Assembly: GCA_038093515.1 (NCBI GenBank)
Contig: JBBPSI010000180.1
Span: forward strand, 1-50,186
Direction of reading: 5' to 3'
Source of the DNA: Butyriboletus loyo
Lineage: Eukaryota; Basidiomycota; Agaricomycetes; Boletales; Boletaceae
DNA length: 50,186 nucleotides
Shown: piece by piece, positions 11,164-22,299 of the stretch
Position numbering within the stretch: the first letter of the stretch is position 1
Layout of the letters: every line of letters starts with the position of its first letter
Made by a program: the position numbers and the translations under genes
Notes under the pieces: generated by a model
Databases searched by the model: none
Told to the model about the DNA's origin: nothing
What the model saw: only the letters and a program-made list of their open reading frames with translations

Positions 11164-13698
11164 ATGTCTCTCTCCCTCAAAGCTGAACTAGAAACATGGG
11201 CAGCTGCCCTCGAAGCATACGATCAACAGGACTTTGGAAAAGCTCTCGATCTATTCTCCGTGCGTTATAGATCCCGTAGCCATGCACCCGTATCTCATTC
11301 ACATGCATGACTCCACCAGCGTATCGCAGATTCCTCAAAGATCCTCACCAACATGGGCCTCATATACGCTACCATCGGCGAACATGAGACCGCCGTCGAA
11401 CATTTCGTCGCTGCAACCAATCTCGATTCTTACCTCGCGATCGGGTGAGTGTCCATTAGACCAGGCTCGCCTTTGCCCTTGACGACCATCCGGTGCCGGG
11501 CGGTGACACGGATTCAATGCGCACATGGCATTCTGTGTATATTTTATTGTTTACTTTTCTCATCGCTCCCGTTTCTAGGCACTTCCAATGCGGCGTGTCC
11601 AACTTTCTCCTTGAACGCTACGACCTTGCACTCCTAAACTTCGAGGATGCGTGCCTCTATCTCCGTGGAAATGAGGCCATGTCAGTTATCATTAACTTGT
11701 TCTATCCCGAACTCATCACCCCCTAGCAACTATGAACAAATCGGTCTCAAGTTCAAACTCTTCTCTGCAGAAATCATGTTCAACAAAGGCCTCGCCCAAA
11801 TAAATCTCGGCTACGTGGAAGAAGGGATGTCAGATATGCAGGTGGCCAGAAAACAAAAGGTCACGGATGATCATGACGTTATTGACGAAGCCATTCGAGA
11901 TCGTGGGGAGGGGTACACCGTATTCAGCATCGTTCGTGATTCTGCCTCCGATCTCCTTTTGGATGGTACCTCACCCGGTGTCACTTAGCCCGTCGGCGTG
12001 CTCTATCGTCCGTCGGAAAACAAACTGAAGAATTCCAAGAGCAAGGATTATCTCGGAAAGGCCGTATGTTTCTTTCTGTGATGTTACTCTCCGCTTATCC
12101 GGCTCACCGCCTTAACAATAGAAACTAGTCGCGGCCAGCGACGCCAACGACGCCTTCACTGAGTTCACGGGCGTAAAGAAACTGCAACAGGCTTCCGGAG
12201 AGAATCTCGAAAAAAAAGAGGACAAGGACAAGCCCGATGCCGAGCCGTCCGCTCTGAGCAGAAGCTCCACCGTACCTGCACGTGCGTTCTCCGCTTATTC
12301 ACACATTGCCTTACCTTCACACCGCTTGAATACAGGCATGGACCCAGTAGCCGCACGCCCTACTATTCTCGAGCGTTCCAGGACGGCGCTCCCGCTTGGT
12401 GCTGGGGTGCGTCCCAACCCAGTTACTATCCTTGCCTCGCGACGAACCCAATCGGTTTCGAATCCCGTGAATGTACCGCCACCACTATTTCCGTCGGACC
12501 TGTCGAGGAGTAACACTGCGCTAGGCAGGGGTAACACGATGCAGTTAGCGAGAAGCCACACGACCAGCGCAGGGGTAACGCATCTGAGGGTCAGGACGCC
12601 TCAGGGCACTCCCGGTGGAATTGCGGGTGTTGCTGCGGATGGCTCGAGGGCGGGTAGAGAGACCGGAACAGCAACAAGTGGTCCCCCGACGGCGCTTCGG
12701 AGTCGACCGAGTGTTCGGAGACCCAAAGGGCAAGGAGCACCGCAGGCCGCGCAGCAGGCCGCACCACAGCCACCCCCCCAGTCCCTCCAGCCGGGTCGCA
12801 ACGCGAATGCCATCCAAGGTATGACGCCATTGGTGCTGCCTGCTGTACCCACGCTAGCACAAGAAGGTCAGTGTAGTTTTCCCCTCTTCATTGTTTATTA
12901 CTTCGAGGTCTTCCCATGAGCATGTTGCTGAGCTGACGTTGTTTATTTGACTGTGATTAGAAGGACACCTCACACACTTCTACGACGCGTTTATAGATGC
13001 TTACACGGAAGATCCCGCCCGTCCGCCGACTACTCAACTACAGTCAAGTCCATCTTTGTCGTTCTATCAGCAACCACAGCCACAGGAGCGGCAGCAACTC
13101 CCCACATGGACGCAGTCTGCCTCAAGCTCGGTTCGGACGTCAAGTAATACGAGCTCAAGTTCTGGGATGAGTCGTGCACCATCAAGCGCCGCGGGCGTGG
13201 GGATGGGTACGGGTGGTGCAAATATGGGCAATGGTGGTATCAATAACACAGGTAGGGGAACACACCGCCGGAAGCCGAGCCGCCGCCCGACGGTACGCAA
13301 AGTGACGGTGTACGACGAGGAGGAGGGTGACGATGGATTCGTGACGGGCGAAACCGATGAGTTTGAGATGGCAAACATCCGGGTAAAGGTGCATTTTTTC
13401 TTTGGTTCAAACGAACGCGAACGCGAACTGACTGACCTAAAATTTGTAGCTGCACTACCAGGGTGACGTACGTGGGATGGCGATTCCGACTACGACGTTG
13501 TTCCATGAGTTCGTCGAGCGCGTGACGGTCAAGTTCGGGACGTCGCCAACGGGGTTAGGGATGAAATTTGTGGACGAGGACGGGACGAAGATCTCTCTCC
13601 GGGACGAGAGTGATTTCGAGCTTGCGATCGAGACGGCGCGGGAGAGTGCCAGAGGACGGTCAGAGGGAAAGATTGAGGTGTGGTGTGTAGACGTGTAG
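11164..13698 (+). CDS. noxR: NoxR, p67phox-like NADPH oxidase regulator (TPR + PB1)
   Basis: Cytosolic activator of fungal NADPH oxidases that links them to Rac and, through its PB1 domain, to polarity factors such as Cdc24. Nine exons join in frame to about 656 residues. Residues 1-170 form TPR-type helices (MSLSLKAELETWAAALEAYD, ILTNMGLIYATIGEHETAVEH, FNKGLAQINLGY). They are followed by the conserved activation segment VGVLYRPSENKLKN. A long Ser/Pro/Arg-rich linker follows (poly-Gln/Pro/Ala near 12760). A C-terminal PB1 domain (about 13450-13690) has the acidic DEDGTKISLRDESDFELAIE element. The intron at 11932-11988 has donor GTTCGT; reading through it would hit a stop, so splicing is required. 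This is the only intact copy; two decayed copies lie downstream among the protease genes. Confidence 0.92.
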
Positions 13699-15480
13699 GA
13701 TCTATCATCTATGGTATAACCAAAGGGTTGTGTCCGTGTGCTGGGCTCTTTAATGTTGTAGGTAACCTTTTTGTGTATGAGTCGTTATAATGGATTCTCC
13801 TTTCTTTGGTGGGGACGTATCATGGCGTATGTCCGCCTAGTGCCACGGAACCAAAAAAAACGACGACCCGGATACACATATACTTTTTCTTGAACCCCCT
13901 CACAGTGTGACAGTGTTTCGGAGATAAGATCTAGCGCTGACGCTCATCGCCGTTCAACGGGACGTTCACGAGCACTGAACATGCTCGAAGTTCGACCCCA
14001 TGCACGCGAGTCTCTCAGTATTATAGATGCGACGTGCCAGGCCGCAGATCTAGGTGACCTTCGATGTGGAGCGTGTCCCGTGCGGTGAACTCGAAGCTAG
14101 TTGGTCGCTCGACCCTACGGATATGGTATGTTTGCCTCGCTTTCACCACGAGAAACGATATGATAGATCTGAACTATGTAAGCGATCGGTCCGAAGGCGG
14201 TATCGAGCTCGGCAAACAGTCTCGGTTCACGCTGGGGCAGTGAGGTAATTTCGATTCGGTTCGAAAGGACCCACCTGGTGAGAGTTCGATAGCACCCGCC
14301 GCTTCAAGCTTCAAGGGCGAAGTTCGTACTGATTAGTAGCTGCTGTACAAACATCGCCCCTGTCCATCCTATTGGTGCTCTGGGCTTTCGGCCCGTGTAG
14401 CCGCTCACTTTCGTTTGAAGCGTCGCTTTCGAAGTCCCCCCAGAGATGCCCTTCGATTCGCTTCGCGACAACCGGTCGGTGATGCGGCGGGCAAGATCTT
14501 GGACACGATCGGTGAGCTCTGATGGGTTGGATTGATTGGTCACCTCACGAATCAGGGATTTTCCTGGCGTCTCCGCGTAAACGACAACACTCGGTGCGGT
14601 TTTCTGCCATGATGCGAACCTTGAGCTTAATAGCCGTCGGGAGGATCTGATTCCTCCTATTTAACCGCCATTAAGTAGTTCGGCTCACGCCACCATCTGT
14701 TAGACTTTGACTCATCTGCATAGTAACCTTACCGCTTGGCGCAGGTTATTTGAGAGTTCTGATTGGACGATGGGTCGGCTACGCTTCGTAGTTGAGGCTC
14801 CCCCCGGGTTTCGCCATGTTTGCAGATCCGGGCTGGCCGCAATTTGCGGCGTCGCAACTCGCAATGCTGCGATATCGGTCGAGCAGTCACGCAACGAGCC
14901 TCCCTTTGGCACGACTGGTGGGGCTTGATTGGTTGGCACCTTCAGAGAAATTCTGATCCGAGTCTCACCTAGCCCGAGGAACTGGTCCTGCCGGCCGCCG
15001 GCCCACCTGCAAACATAGCATAGCCGAACCCGGGGGGAGCCTCAACTACAAAACGTAGCCGACCAAGCAGTCAAGTCTTTGCAGATTAGTGCTAGGGCAT
15101 GGACGACCCTGATTCCATTTTTGCTTATTAAGCAAATGACAACGGTACACATGGTTCAGATTGGATCACGATGCTTCCTGTAGCTCCACAGCTAAATTTG
15201 GCCCTTGAAGTGAGGTCCTTGACTCTTGACTCTGAATTCCTGGCACCACGCTACTCTCTGTTGGCCTCTCTATCGGAAAATGCATGGCGTCTTCTAACGC
15301 TTAACCTATAGGCATTTGGACCTGTGCAGCTGCGCTTCGCGTGATTCCTACCGGAACACCCAGTCTCGAAAATATCGTCACCCTGGTGCGTCGCGTCGCG
15401 ATCTCTGGCTATTCGCTTACTGACGGTGGCAATGGGGCCAAGCGATATACTTGAAATTATTTGCATCGCACGCGCTCCAT
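13699..15480. other. Intergenic between NoxR and protease A, contains a hairpin element
   Basis: No coding frame is supported here. The centre holds the inverted-repeat element listed separately (14704-15080). A TTGATTGGT-type sequence flanks it at about 14530 and again at 14928. The right part (15240-15480) is similar to the upstream regions of proteases B and C. Confidence 0.5.
14704..15080. mobile_element. MITE-like hairpin element
   Basis: Two arms, 14773-14839 and 14992-15064, are inverted copies. Both read GGTCGGCTACG, then GTAGTTGAGGCTCCCCCCGGG, then ATGTTTGCAG, with a loop of about 150 bases. There is no open frame. The outer left flank, GCAGGTTATTTGAGAGTTCTGATTGG split over 14742-14767, recurs with few changes at 20565-20590 inside the decayed NoxR copy. 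That recurrence shows the sequence is dispersed. Small size, inverted arms and no coding capacity fit a non-autonomous DNA element; target duplications were not clear. Confidence 0.55.
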
Positions 15481-15498
15481 TTCCAGTTATATGAAAAA

Positions 15499-15518
15499 CC
15501 GAGCGTAAAGCCTTTAAA
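15499..15518 (+). promoter_or_regulatory. Conserved protease promoter core, copy A
   Basis: CCGAGCGTAAAGCCTTTAAA lies 52 bases before the ATG of protease A. The same block, with GAAGTCTTTAAA, precedes B (18432-18451), C (22975-22994) and D (44691-44710, minus strand), always 34 to 63 bases from the ATG. TTTAAA probably serves as the TATA element. Confidence 0.55.
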
Positions 15519-15569
15519 AAGTTCGGAATCAATTATCCAGTTTGCCAACCTCTCGGCGAGACAACCAAC

Positions 15570-17015
15570 ATGTTCTCTTCTATCTCACTCCTTTCTTTTG
15601 TATTCATCGCGTTATCCATCGTGGACGCGAGTCCTCTCACTCGTCGTGATGGCAAGATCACCCTTGGTCTTACGACAAATTTCGGTCAGCGCGGAGCACT
15701 TAGCATCGCTCAGAAGGACCGCGCACGTGCCCAGGTCATGAAACAAACAGGCCATCTCGGCAAACGCAGCATATCCATCAGCGTCGCAAACAGTCAAGTC
15801 TCTTACACTGCTCAGGTCGGAGTCGGCTCACCGCCAACGTACTGTGCGTGAAACCTGCTGCCATTGTAGATGCGGAAACTGACCGATCACAGACACGCTG
15901 CTGATTGATACAGGAAGCTCTAACACGTTCGTGGGAGCAGATAAGCCATATATTTCAACTAGCAGCAGCAAAGACACCGGGAATAATGTCGTACGTTTCT
16001 CATGTCTCCGCATCATTTGCATCGAGCTTAGAGGCGATCATAGTCAATAAGTTACGGTTCTGGATCCTGGTCTGGAGAGGAATGGATTGATACCGTCACG
16101 CTTGGCGCTGGCTTGGTGATCAACCAACAATCTATCGGCGTGGCTAGCAATTCCACTGGTTTCAGCGGCGTTGATGGTATCCTTGGTGTAGGCCCTGTCG
16201 GCCTGACGCAGGGTACTGTCGCCAATACCACCACGGTCCCGACGGTATTGGACAACCTTTTCGCCCAAGGAACGATATCCGAAGAAGTACTTGGTGTCTA
16301 CTTTGTCCCGGTCAGCGAGTCGAACAGCAACGGAGAACTCACGTTTGGCGGTTATGATAGCAGCGTCATCACTAGCTCAGTTGGGTATGTTCCGTTTACG
16401 ACTACGTCGCCTGCATCCGAATATTGGGGCATCGACATCCAGTCGATCACATACGGTAGCGAGACGATCCTATCGTCAACCGCTGGTATCGTCGACACTG
16501 GCACCACCCTCATTCTCATTGCTACTGGTGAGTGACACCTTAATCCCGAGTGCTTTGCTATGGAGCACTGACGTCTTGACCGTGATCCACAGATGCGTTC
16601 CAGCTATACCAGTCCGTAACTGGCGCTACCCCGGACAATACCACCAATCTGCTCAGTATCACCAACACCCAATATGCCAACTTGGCGTCGTTGTACTTCA
16701 ACATCGGGAGCAAGTCGTACGAGCTAACGCCTGATGCGCAGATCTGGCCTCGTTCGCTCAACACCGCTATCGGAGGCAACTCCAGTGCGATTTACCTCGT
16801 CGTCAGCGACATCGGAACCAAATTCGGGTCTGGCCTCGACTTTATGCTTGGATTCACCTTTTTGTACGTCCATGATTATTTCATTTCTTTCGTCAAGAGC
16901 GATGTAAGGCTGATGTTTGCGACTTTTCAGGGAGCGCTACTACAGCATATATGATACCACGAACAAACAAGTTGGTTTTGCTAGCACTAACTACACCAAC
17001 TCTACATCCAATTAG
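15570..17015 (+). CDS. Secreted pepsin-type aspartic protease, copy A (polyporopepsin-like)
   Basis: Acid protease of family A1, probably secreted. Five exons (15570-15843, 15893-15990, 16044-16527, 16593-16863, 16931-17015) give 403 residues. A signal peptide (about residues 1-20, hydrophobic then VDASP) is followed by a short basic propeptide ending near KR. The catalytic motifs are DTGSSNTF (Asp97) and DTGTTLIL (Asp275), with the flap region YGSGSWSGEEW. I see no cysteine at all, so the fold has no disulfide, as in polyporopepsin-like enzymes. Exon 1 lies under the shared promoter core. It is the first of three direct copies, each preceded by NoxR sequence, and its first four exons closely match copy B. 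Confidence 0.92.
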
Positions 17016-17116
17016 ACTCGCTGCCTTGATGTGTCCTACGCCCATCCTATCCAAGGAGGTAGTATCGCTTCACTCGCTTTGCTTTATTTCGGTATCCGGT
17101 AGAATTTTACATACAC

Positions 17117-17170
17117 TTTTAATATGCCATGTCCAACTTTCACTTTGAATGTTATGGCCTTGCACTCCTT
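17117..17170 (+). pseudogene. Short NoxR exon 3 fragment
   Basis: About 50 bases beginning ATGCCATGTCCAACTTTC and ending CCTTGCACTCCTTAA align with 11588-11637 of NoxR exon 3 with roughly 80 percent identity. Nothing else of NoxR is clear here. Position directly after a protease gene matches that of the larger NoxR relic at 20085-21230. Confidence 0.5.
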
Positions 17171-17340
17171 AAGGATGGTACCTTTGGAATTCTTCCAATC
17201 GACGATTCAGTACCCCGACGGGTTATTTAAGTGAGGGCACCATACAAAGCGAGAGTGTAGACAATCGTGGGCGTCGGGATACTCTATTAGGAAATTTCGG
17301 TTATATAATCATCGTGCGTCCGCTGGTGTTAATCGCAAAT

Positions 17341-17748
17341 CTACGACATTCACCAGCTCGAAGAGACGCGACTCGCCAATGATGAGATGGACATAACAAC
17401 AATTCAAAACTCTGCTGGCATAAAACCAACATCCTTCCTGACACCGACGAAGATATCTATCAAGCCGTGATGAATGCGAAAGCGGCGCGGGAAAGGAACG
17501 GTGATGGGAGTGAATGTGATGAGGTGGACTCGGATAGTGACGGGCCTGTCGAACCGGGTCTTGGTCTTACACGCAACGAAGCACTCCAGGCGGCGTTCGT
17601 GTTGCGAAAATACATCAAGGAACTGGATGGTCCGTTCGTGCGTGAGTTGGAGTCAATGCTGGACTCATTCGGGAAGAGGATACGGGTTCTCGAGATGCAA
17701 CGCATGAAGGACACGAAATTGACTAGCTATTTTGAACCCAAGTAGTTC
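17341..17748 (+). pseudogene. C-terminal remnant of a pogo-type (DDE_1/CENP-B-like) transposase
   Basis: The plus strand first reads YDIHQLEETRLANDEMDITTIQN and, after a one-frame shift, CWHKTNILPD. It then runs open to a stop with EALQAAFVLRKYIKELD and a final MQRMKDTKLTSYF. This is the end of pogo/Tigger-type transposases of fungi: the TTIQNCWRKTGILP-type motif, then a helical tail. No catalytic DDE core is present. The frameshift and missing N-terminal part mark it as dead. Confidence 0.6.
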
Positions 17749-18431
17749 GTATCCTACAACTCGCTGGGCATATGCAGATATGGCCATTGCGTGCCTGACA
17801 GATGGGCCACTATAGCACATTGAGCCTGATTCATGATAGTACCTGATCAAAGCTCGGGAGAATCTGATTTCTCTTGCTTAAACACCTTTGGAGGACTCGG
17901 CTCACACGCATTACAGGTAAGCATCAGAGTTCGTCAGAGGCAAGATATACTCTTATTTCATCACAGCGGCAGTACTACCGCTGTACTATCGACCGTACTT
18001 ACCGCATCATGGACCCGTCATTGGCCCATCAACACATGGTAGGACATGGCCCGGATTAGCATTCAGCATTGCGGGGCCGCACTTTGTCGGTGTAGGGAAC
18101 GACCCTGCATTTCCTTTTTGTTTTGTTAACTGCGAGCCCAAATTGCCTGTGGTCTCGGAGTCGTTGATCAAGTGATGTAGAACGCGATCCAGGTGACCTT
18201 GTGGCCAAATCAATGAAAGGAGAACGCACGCTGTGAGAGCGGGGTAGCTTCATGATCAAATATGGAACGGAAAATGCATGGCATCGAACGCGCAGTCTCG
18301 ATGGTATCGCCACCCTGGTGAGTGGCACCATCTCTGGTCCTTCTCGGAAAAATACTATCCACTTGAGCCAACTGATATGCTAAAAACCATTTAATTCATC
18401 ACACGCTCTCCATTCCCAGTTATATGCAAAA
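17749..18431. other. Upstream region of protease B, no gene seen
   Basis: No supported frame. From about 18240 onward the sequence resembles the upstream regions of proteases A, C and D (GGAAAATGCATGGC, then a CACCCTGGTGAGT block). It therefore belongs to the duplicated unit. Confidence 0.5.
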
Positions 18432-18484
18432 CTGAGCGTGAAGTCTTTAAATGTTTGGAATCAACCTCCGGTTCTCCCGGCACG

Positions 18485-19945
18485 ATGTTCCCTTCTAAAT
18501 CACTCCTTGCTCTCGTATTCATCGCGTTGTCTGCCGTGGACGCGAGTCCTCTCACTCGTCGTGACGGTAAGGCCAGCCTTGCTTTTACGACGATAATCAA
18601 TCAGCATGGCACACTTGGCATCGCTCAGAAGGACCGCGCTCGTGCCCAGGTCATGAAACAAGCTGGCCATCTTGGCAAACGCAGCAGGTCCATCAGCGTC
18701 GCAGACAGTCAAGTCTCTTTCACTGCTCAGGTCGGAGTCGGCTCACCACCAACGTACTGTGCGTGAAACCTGCTGCCATTGTAGATGCGGAAACTGACCG
18801 ATCACAGACACGCTGCTGATTGATACAGGAAGCTCTAACACGTTCGTGGGAGCAGATAAGCGGTACATTTCAACTAGCAGCAGCAAAGACACCGGGAATG
18901 GTGTTGTATGTTTCTCATGTCTCCACATCGTTTGCATTGAGCTTAGAGGCGATCATAGTCAATAAGTTACGGTTCTGGGTCCTGGTTTGGAGAGGAATGG
19001 ATTGATACCGTCACGCTTGGCGCTGGCTTGGTAATCAACCAACAATCTATCGGCGTGGCTGCCCAAACCACTGGTTTCGACGACGTTGATGGTATCCTCG
19101 GTGTAGGCCCTGTCGGCCTGACGGAGGGTACGGTCGCCAATACAGCCACGGTCCCGACGGTATTGGACAACCTTTTCGCCCAAGGAACGATATCCGAAGA
19201 AGTACTTGGTGTCTACTTTGTCCCGGCCAGCGAGTCGAACAGCAACGGAGAACTCACGTTTGGCGGCTATGATAGCAGCGTCATCACTAGCTCCGTTGAG
19301 TATGTTCCGTTTACGACTACGTCGCCTGCATCCGAATATTGGGGCATCGACATCCAGTCGATCACATATGGTAGCAAGGCGATCCTGTCGTCAACCGCTG
19401 GTATCGTCGACACTGGCACCACCCTCATTCTCATCGCTACTGGTGAGTGATGTTTCGAGCCCGAATACCGCGCCACAGAGCGCCGACGCCCGACGTCGGG
19501 ATCAACAGATGCGTTCCAGGAGTACCAGTCCCAGACCGGCGCTGTCATGGACCCCACCACCGGCCTTCTCAGAATCACCCCCATCAAATATGTCACCCTG
19601 AAGCCGTTGACGTTCAACATCGGCAGCAAGTCGTATGCCCTAACGCCTGATGGGCAGATCTGGCCTCGTTCGCTCAATCCTGTCATCGGAGGTAGCTCTA
19701 GTTCGATCTACCTCGTCGTCAACGACATCGGAACCAAATCCGGGTATGGCCTCGACTATATAATTGGATACGCCTTCCTGTGTGTCCACAACTGTTTTGC
19801 CTTCCGTCCACAGCGAGCGTAGAATCTGATGTTTGCCACTTTTTTTAGGGAACGCTACTATAGCGTATTTGATACCACGAAGGAACGAGTCGGTTTTGCT
19901 AGTACTTTGTACACTGCATCGATATCCAACTATATCCTGCCTTGA
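18485..19945 (+). CDS. Secreted pepsin-type aspartic protease, copy B (A/C mosaic)
   Basis: Second direct copy. Signal peptide MFPSKSLLALVFIALSAVDA, short propeptide, catalytic DTGSSNTF and DTGTTLIL, flap YGSGSWFGEEW, and again no cysteine. Same five-exon structure as copy A, ending at a TGA at 19943-19945 after a slightly longer tail (SNYILP). Exons 1 to 3 are nearly identical to copy A. The last third switches: SSSSIYLVVNDIG, GLDYIIGYAFL and the whole fourth intron match copy C almost exactly and differ from A. The gene looks intact; the start is the ATG after the shared promoter core (18432-18451). The mosaic pattern points to gene conversion or unequal crossing-over. Confidence 0.9.
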
Positions 19946-20084
19946 TGCGTTCTCGTGTGCATCCCATCTTTCCGATCATCGTCGGACGAGGTAGTTACGA
20001 CTTTGTTGATGCGTATTCACCTATTAGAATCTTGCATATGCACGTCGGACTGGGATGTGGGGTATCTCGTTTCCTCGTTCGACT

Positions 20085-21230
20085 GAACGTTACACGGAAC
20101 CTTGCACTCTTTAAATTTCGAGGATTGCGTGGTATAACAACCCTCTATCTCGATGGATGATGTCGGGTCTCATCAACTCTGTCCTAGCCCGAACTCTCTG
20201 AATCATCACTCCCTCGGTCTCAAGTTCAAGCTCTTTTCACCGGAAATCGTGATCATGGTTAACGAGGGCCTCTCGCCCAAACAGATCTCGGTTTACGTGG
20301 AAGGAGGGAAGACCACAACATATATGCAAGAGGCCAGCAGACAAAAGGTCATGAATGACCATCCGGAATTGTGGGGGAGGGGGGAGTACTCAGTACACCA
20401 TATTCAGCATCGTTCGTGATCGTGTCTTTGTTGCCCTTGTGTACAGGTCCCCCTCTCACATGGGTGTCACTCACTGGCAGCTCGTCGGGCGTTGCTGTAC
20501 CGTCTGTCAGAAACCAGCATCTGCAAAGGCATAGCGTAACGATATCGCTCGACTGCTCTACCGCAGGTTATTTGAGAATTCTGATTGGATGATGGATCGG
20601 CTATGTTTGCAGATTGGCATAATCCAAGCGCAAGAGGTCATCTCGGGAAAACCTTGGTTGTGACTGCGTTTTCCGAACTCACCGCCATCACGATAACAAA
20701 CTGGTCATAGCGAGCGACTCCAATGACGCCTCGATCGCTGAATCCACAGGTTGTTATGGAAAGAAACTGCAACACGATAACGAAGACGATAAAGGACAAG
20801 TCCGATGTTCGAGTCGTTCGCGCTGAGCAGACGTACAGACGCGGACCCGGTCGTCGTACGCCCTACTACTCTCGAGCGTTCTAGGATGGCTCTCCCACTT
20901 GGTGCCGAGGTTGGTCCTGGACGTAGCCACTGTCCTTACCTCGCAACAGACGCAGTTGATCTCGAATCCCGCGAATGTACCAACGCTTCGGAGTCGACGG
21001 AGACGTAAAGGACATGTACAAGATATGAATATGTCCTTGGGGGTGCTTGGTTCAAAACAACGTGGATGCGAACAGACCTTCTATAGCTGTACTACCAGCA
21101 GGGTAACAGTGCCAAAGGACGGTCAGAGGGAACGATGGAAGTATGGGTGTAGACGGTCTGTAGTGTGAATGGGGGGACCTATGGGACAATCAAAGGGTTG
21201 CGTGTGCCTGGTTCTTTTATTTCGAAGAGG
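20085..21230 (+). pseudogene. Decayed NoxR copy
   Basis: Blocks in NoxR order remain: GLKFKLFSPEIV at 20215-20250 (NoxR has GLKFKLFSAEIM), ASRQKVMNDH near 20335, GRGEYSV near 20380, and SDSNDA near 20715. RPTTLERSRMALPLG follows at about 20855 (NoxR has RPTILERSRTALPLG). At 21110-21225 both the PB1 end and the 3' untranslated sequence (GGACGGTCAGAGGGAA, CAAAGGGTTG) are recognisable. The frame is broken many times, most of the linker and PB1 is deleted, and a hairpin-element remnant sits at 20510-20625. Not expressible as NoxR. Confidence 0.8.
20510..20625. mobile_element. Remnant of the hairpin element inside the NoxR relic
   Basis: GCAGGTTATTTGAGAATTCT, then GATTGGATGATGGATCGGCTATG, then TTTGCAGAT matches the left part of the element at 14742-14830. 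It separates NoxR-derived sequence that is continuous in the intact gene (around 11990-12050), so it inserted into the copy. Confidence 0.45.
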
Positions 21231-22299
21231 TCCACGGTATATCGTCACGCTTCTGTGTATGGTTCATTGTAGTGCTCACGGATCTCAAGCTGTATCGGGT
21301 TACTCGTCGGCTTCGCGTTTGAGTCCTTTCAAGTATTTCTTTGGCAGGGACGTGCACCTGCGAGGAGTTGGAGCAATGAAAGAAGTGGATACGGAAGGCG
21401 CTACAGTTTCTTCTACCTTGGATTGGAGGCGACGTAACGCCGACTATCCAAGCTTGACGAGCGACGTGACTGACACTGACAGTCAACGATAACAATGATA
21501 ATGACACAAAGAGGAAGCATTTCGGAGAGGAGACACAAGTAGGCATGAGCCTGGACTAGCTAGTCAAACGGGATGCCTTGCGTAGACCACGCAAGCTCCT
21601 TTTCACTCGGTTACATAGTCAGGATTCGCTGTGGTGGATGGGTCAAATGGGGGTGGGTAGTCTATGTGGTTGGCAGATGCTCACCTCGACATTCGTCACC
21701 GTCGATGCCCGCATCGAGCGAGGCAGCCATCTGGGCCTCGTGTTAGTCCTGCTCTTCAAACAACCCCATTTTCAAGTCGTCGGGCATGTTGTGCGAAGGT
21801 GGTCGCGGCTTAAAGACACAGTCGTCGTCTTCTTCATGGGTATCAGTTTTCATGTTGGGATGAGAAACGGTTCTTTTTGGGAGGGCTGCTCGCTGTACCT
21901 CCTGGGCCTGTTCGAGAGTCGATGACGTGAGACGGAGGTGCTTTCCGTTTGATAACGACTACCATCGAACTTTGCATTGGTAGAAGGGAGATCATCGCTT
22001 TTACTAGTCTTGACTTGCCTGCCCTTGCGTCCAGGCATCGTCTTGGCGTTCTTTGGGACGAGTAAGTATGTCACGCTTGCGTTTGCCTTGTCGCATCCAG
22101 TGTAAGCGTCGGCTTTTTTTTTTTTGGACAAGCAATGTTATTGTGTAGCGACTGCCTAGACTAGTCCTACATAATATGCTAAGGCGGCTATTGTGATAGC
22201 CGGTCCGAGGGAAAATGCACTCCGGGGCACAGCGTGTGTATTTTCTCGATTATAGTAACTTATGCACGCCCTACGTGGGGTAGGGGGTGTGAGCGTCGA
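21231..22299. other. Intergenic; possible transposon scrap on minus strand
   Basis: A minus-strand frame at 21850-22131 contains MPGRKGRQVK after a Lys-rich start, then is broken by stops. Kyakuja-type transposon proteins of basidiomycetes can start this way, but there is no CxC or other core domain, so the assignment is weak. Nothing else is seen. Confidence 0.25.
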
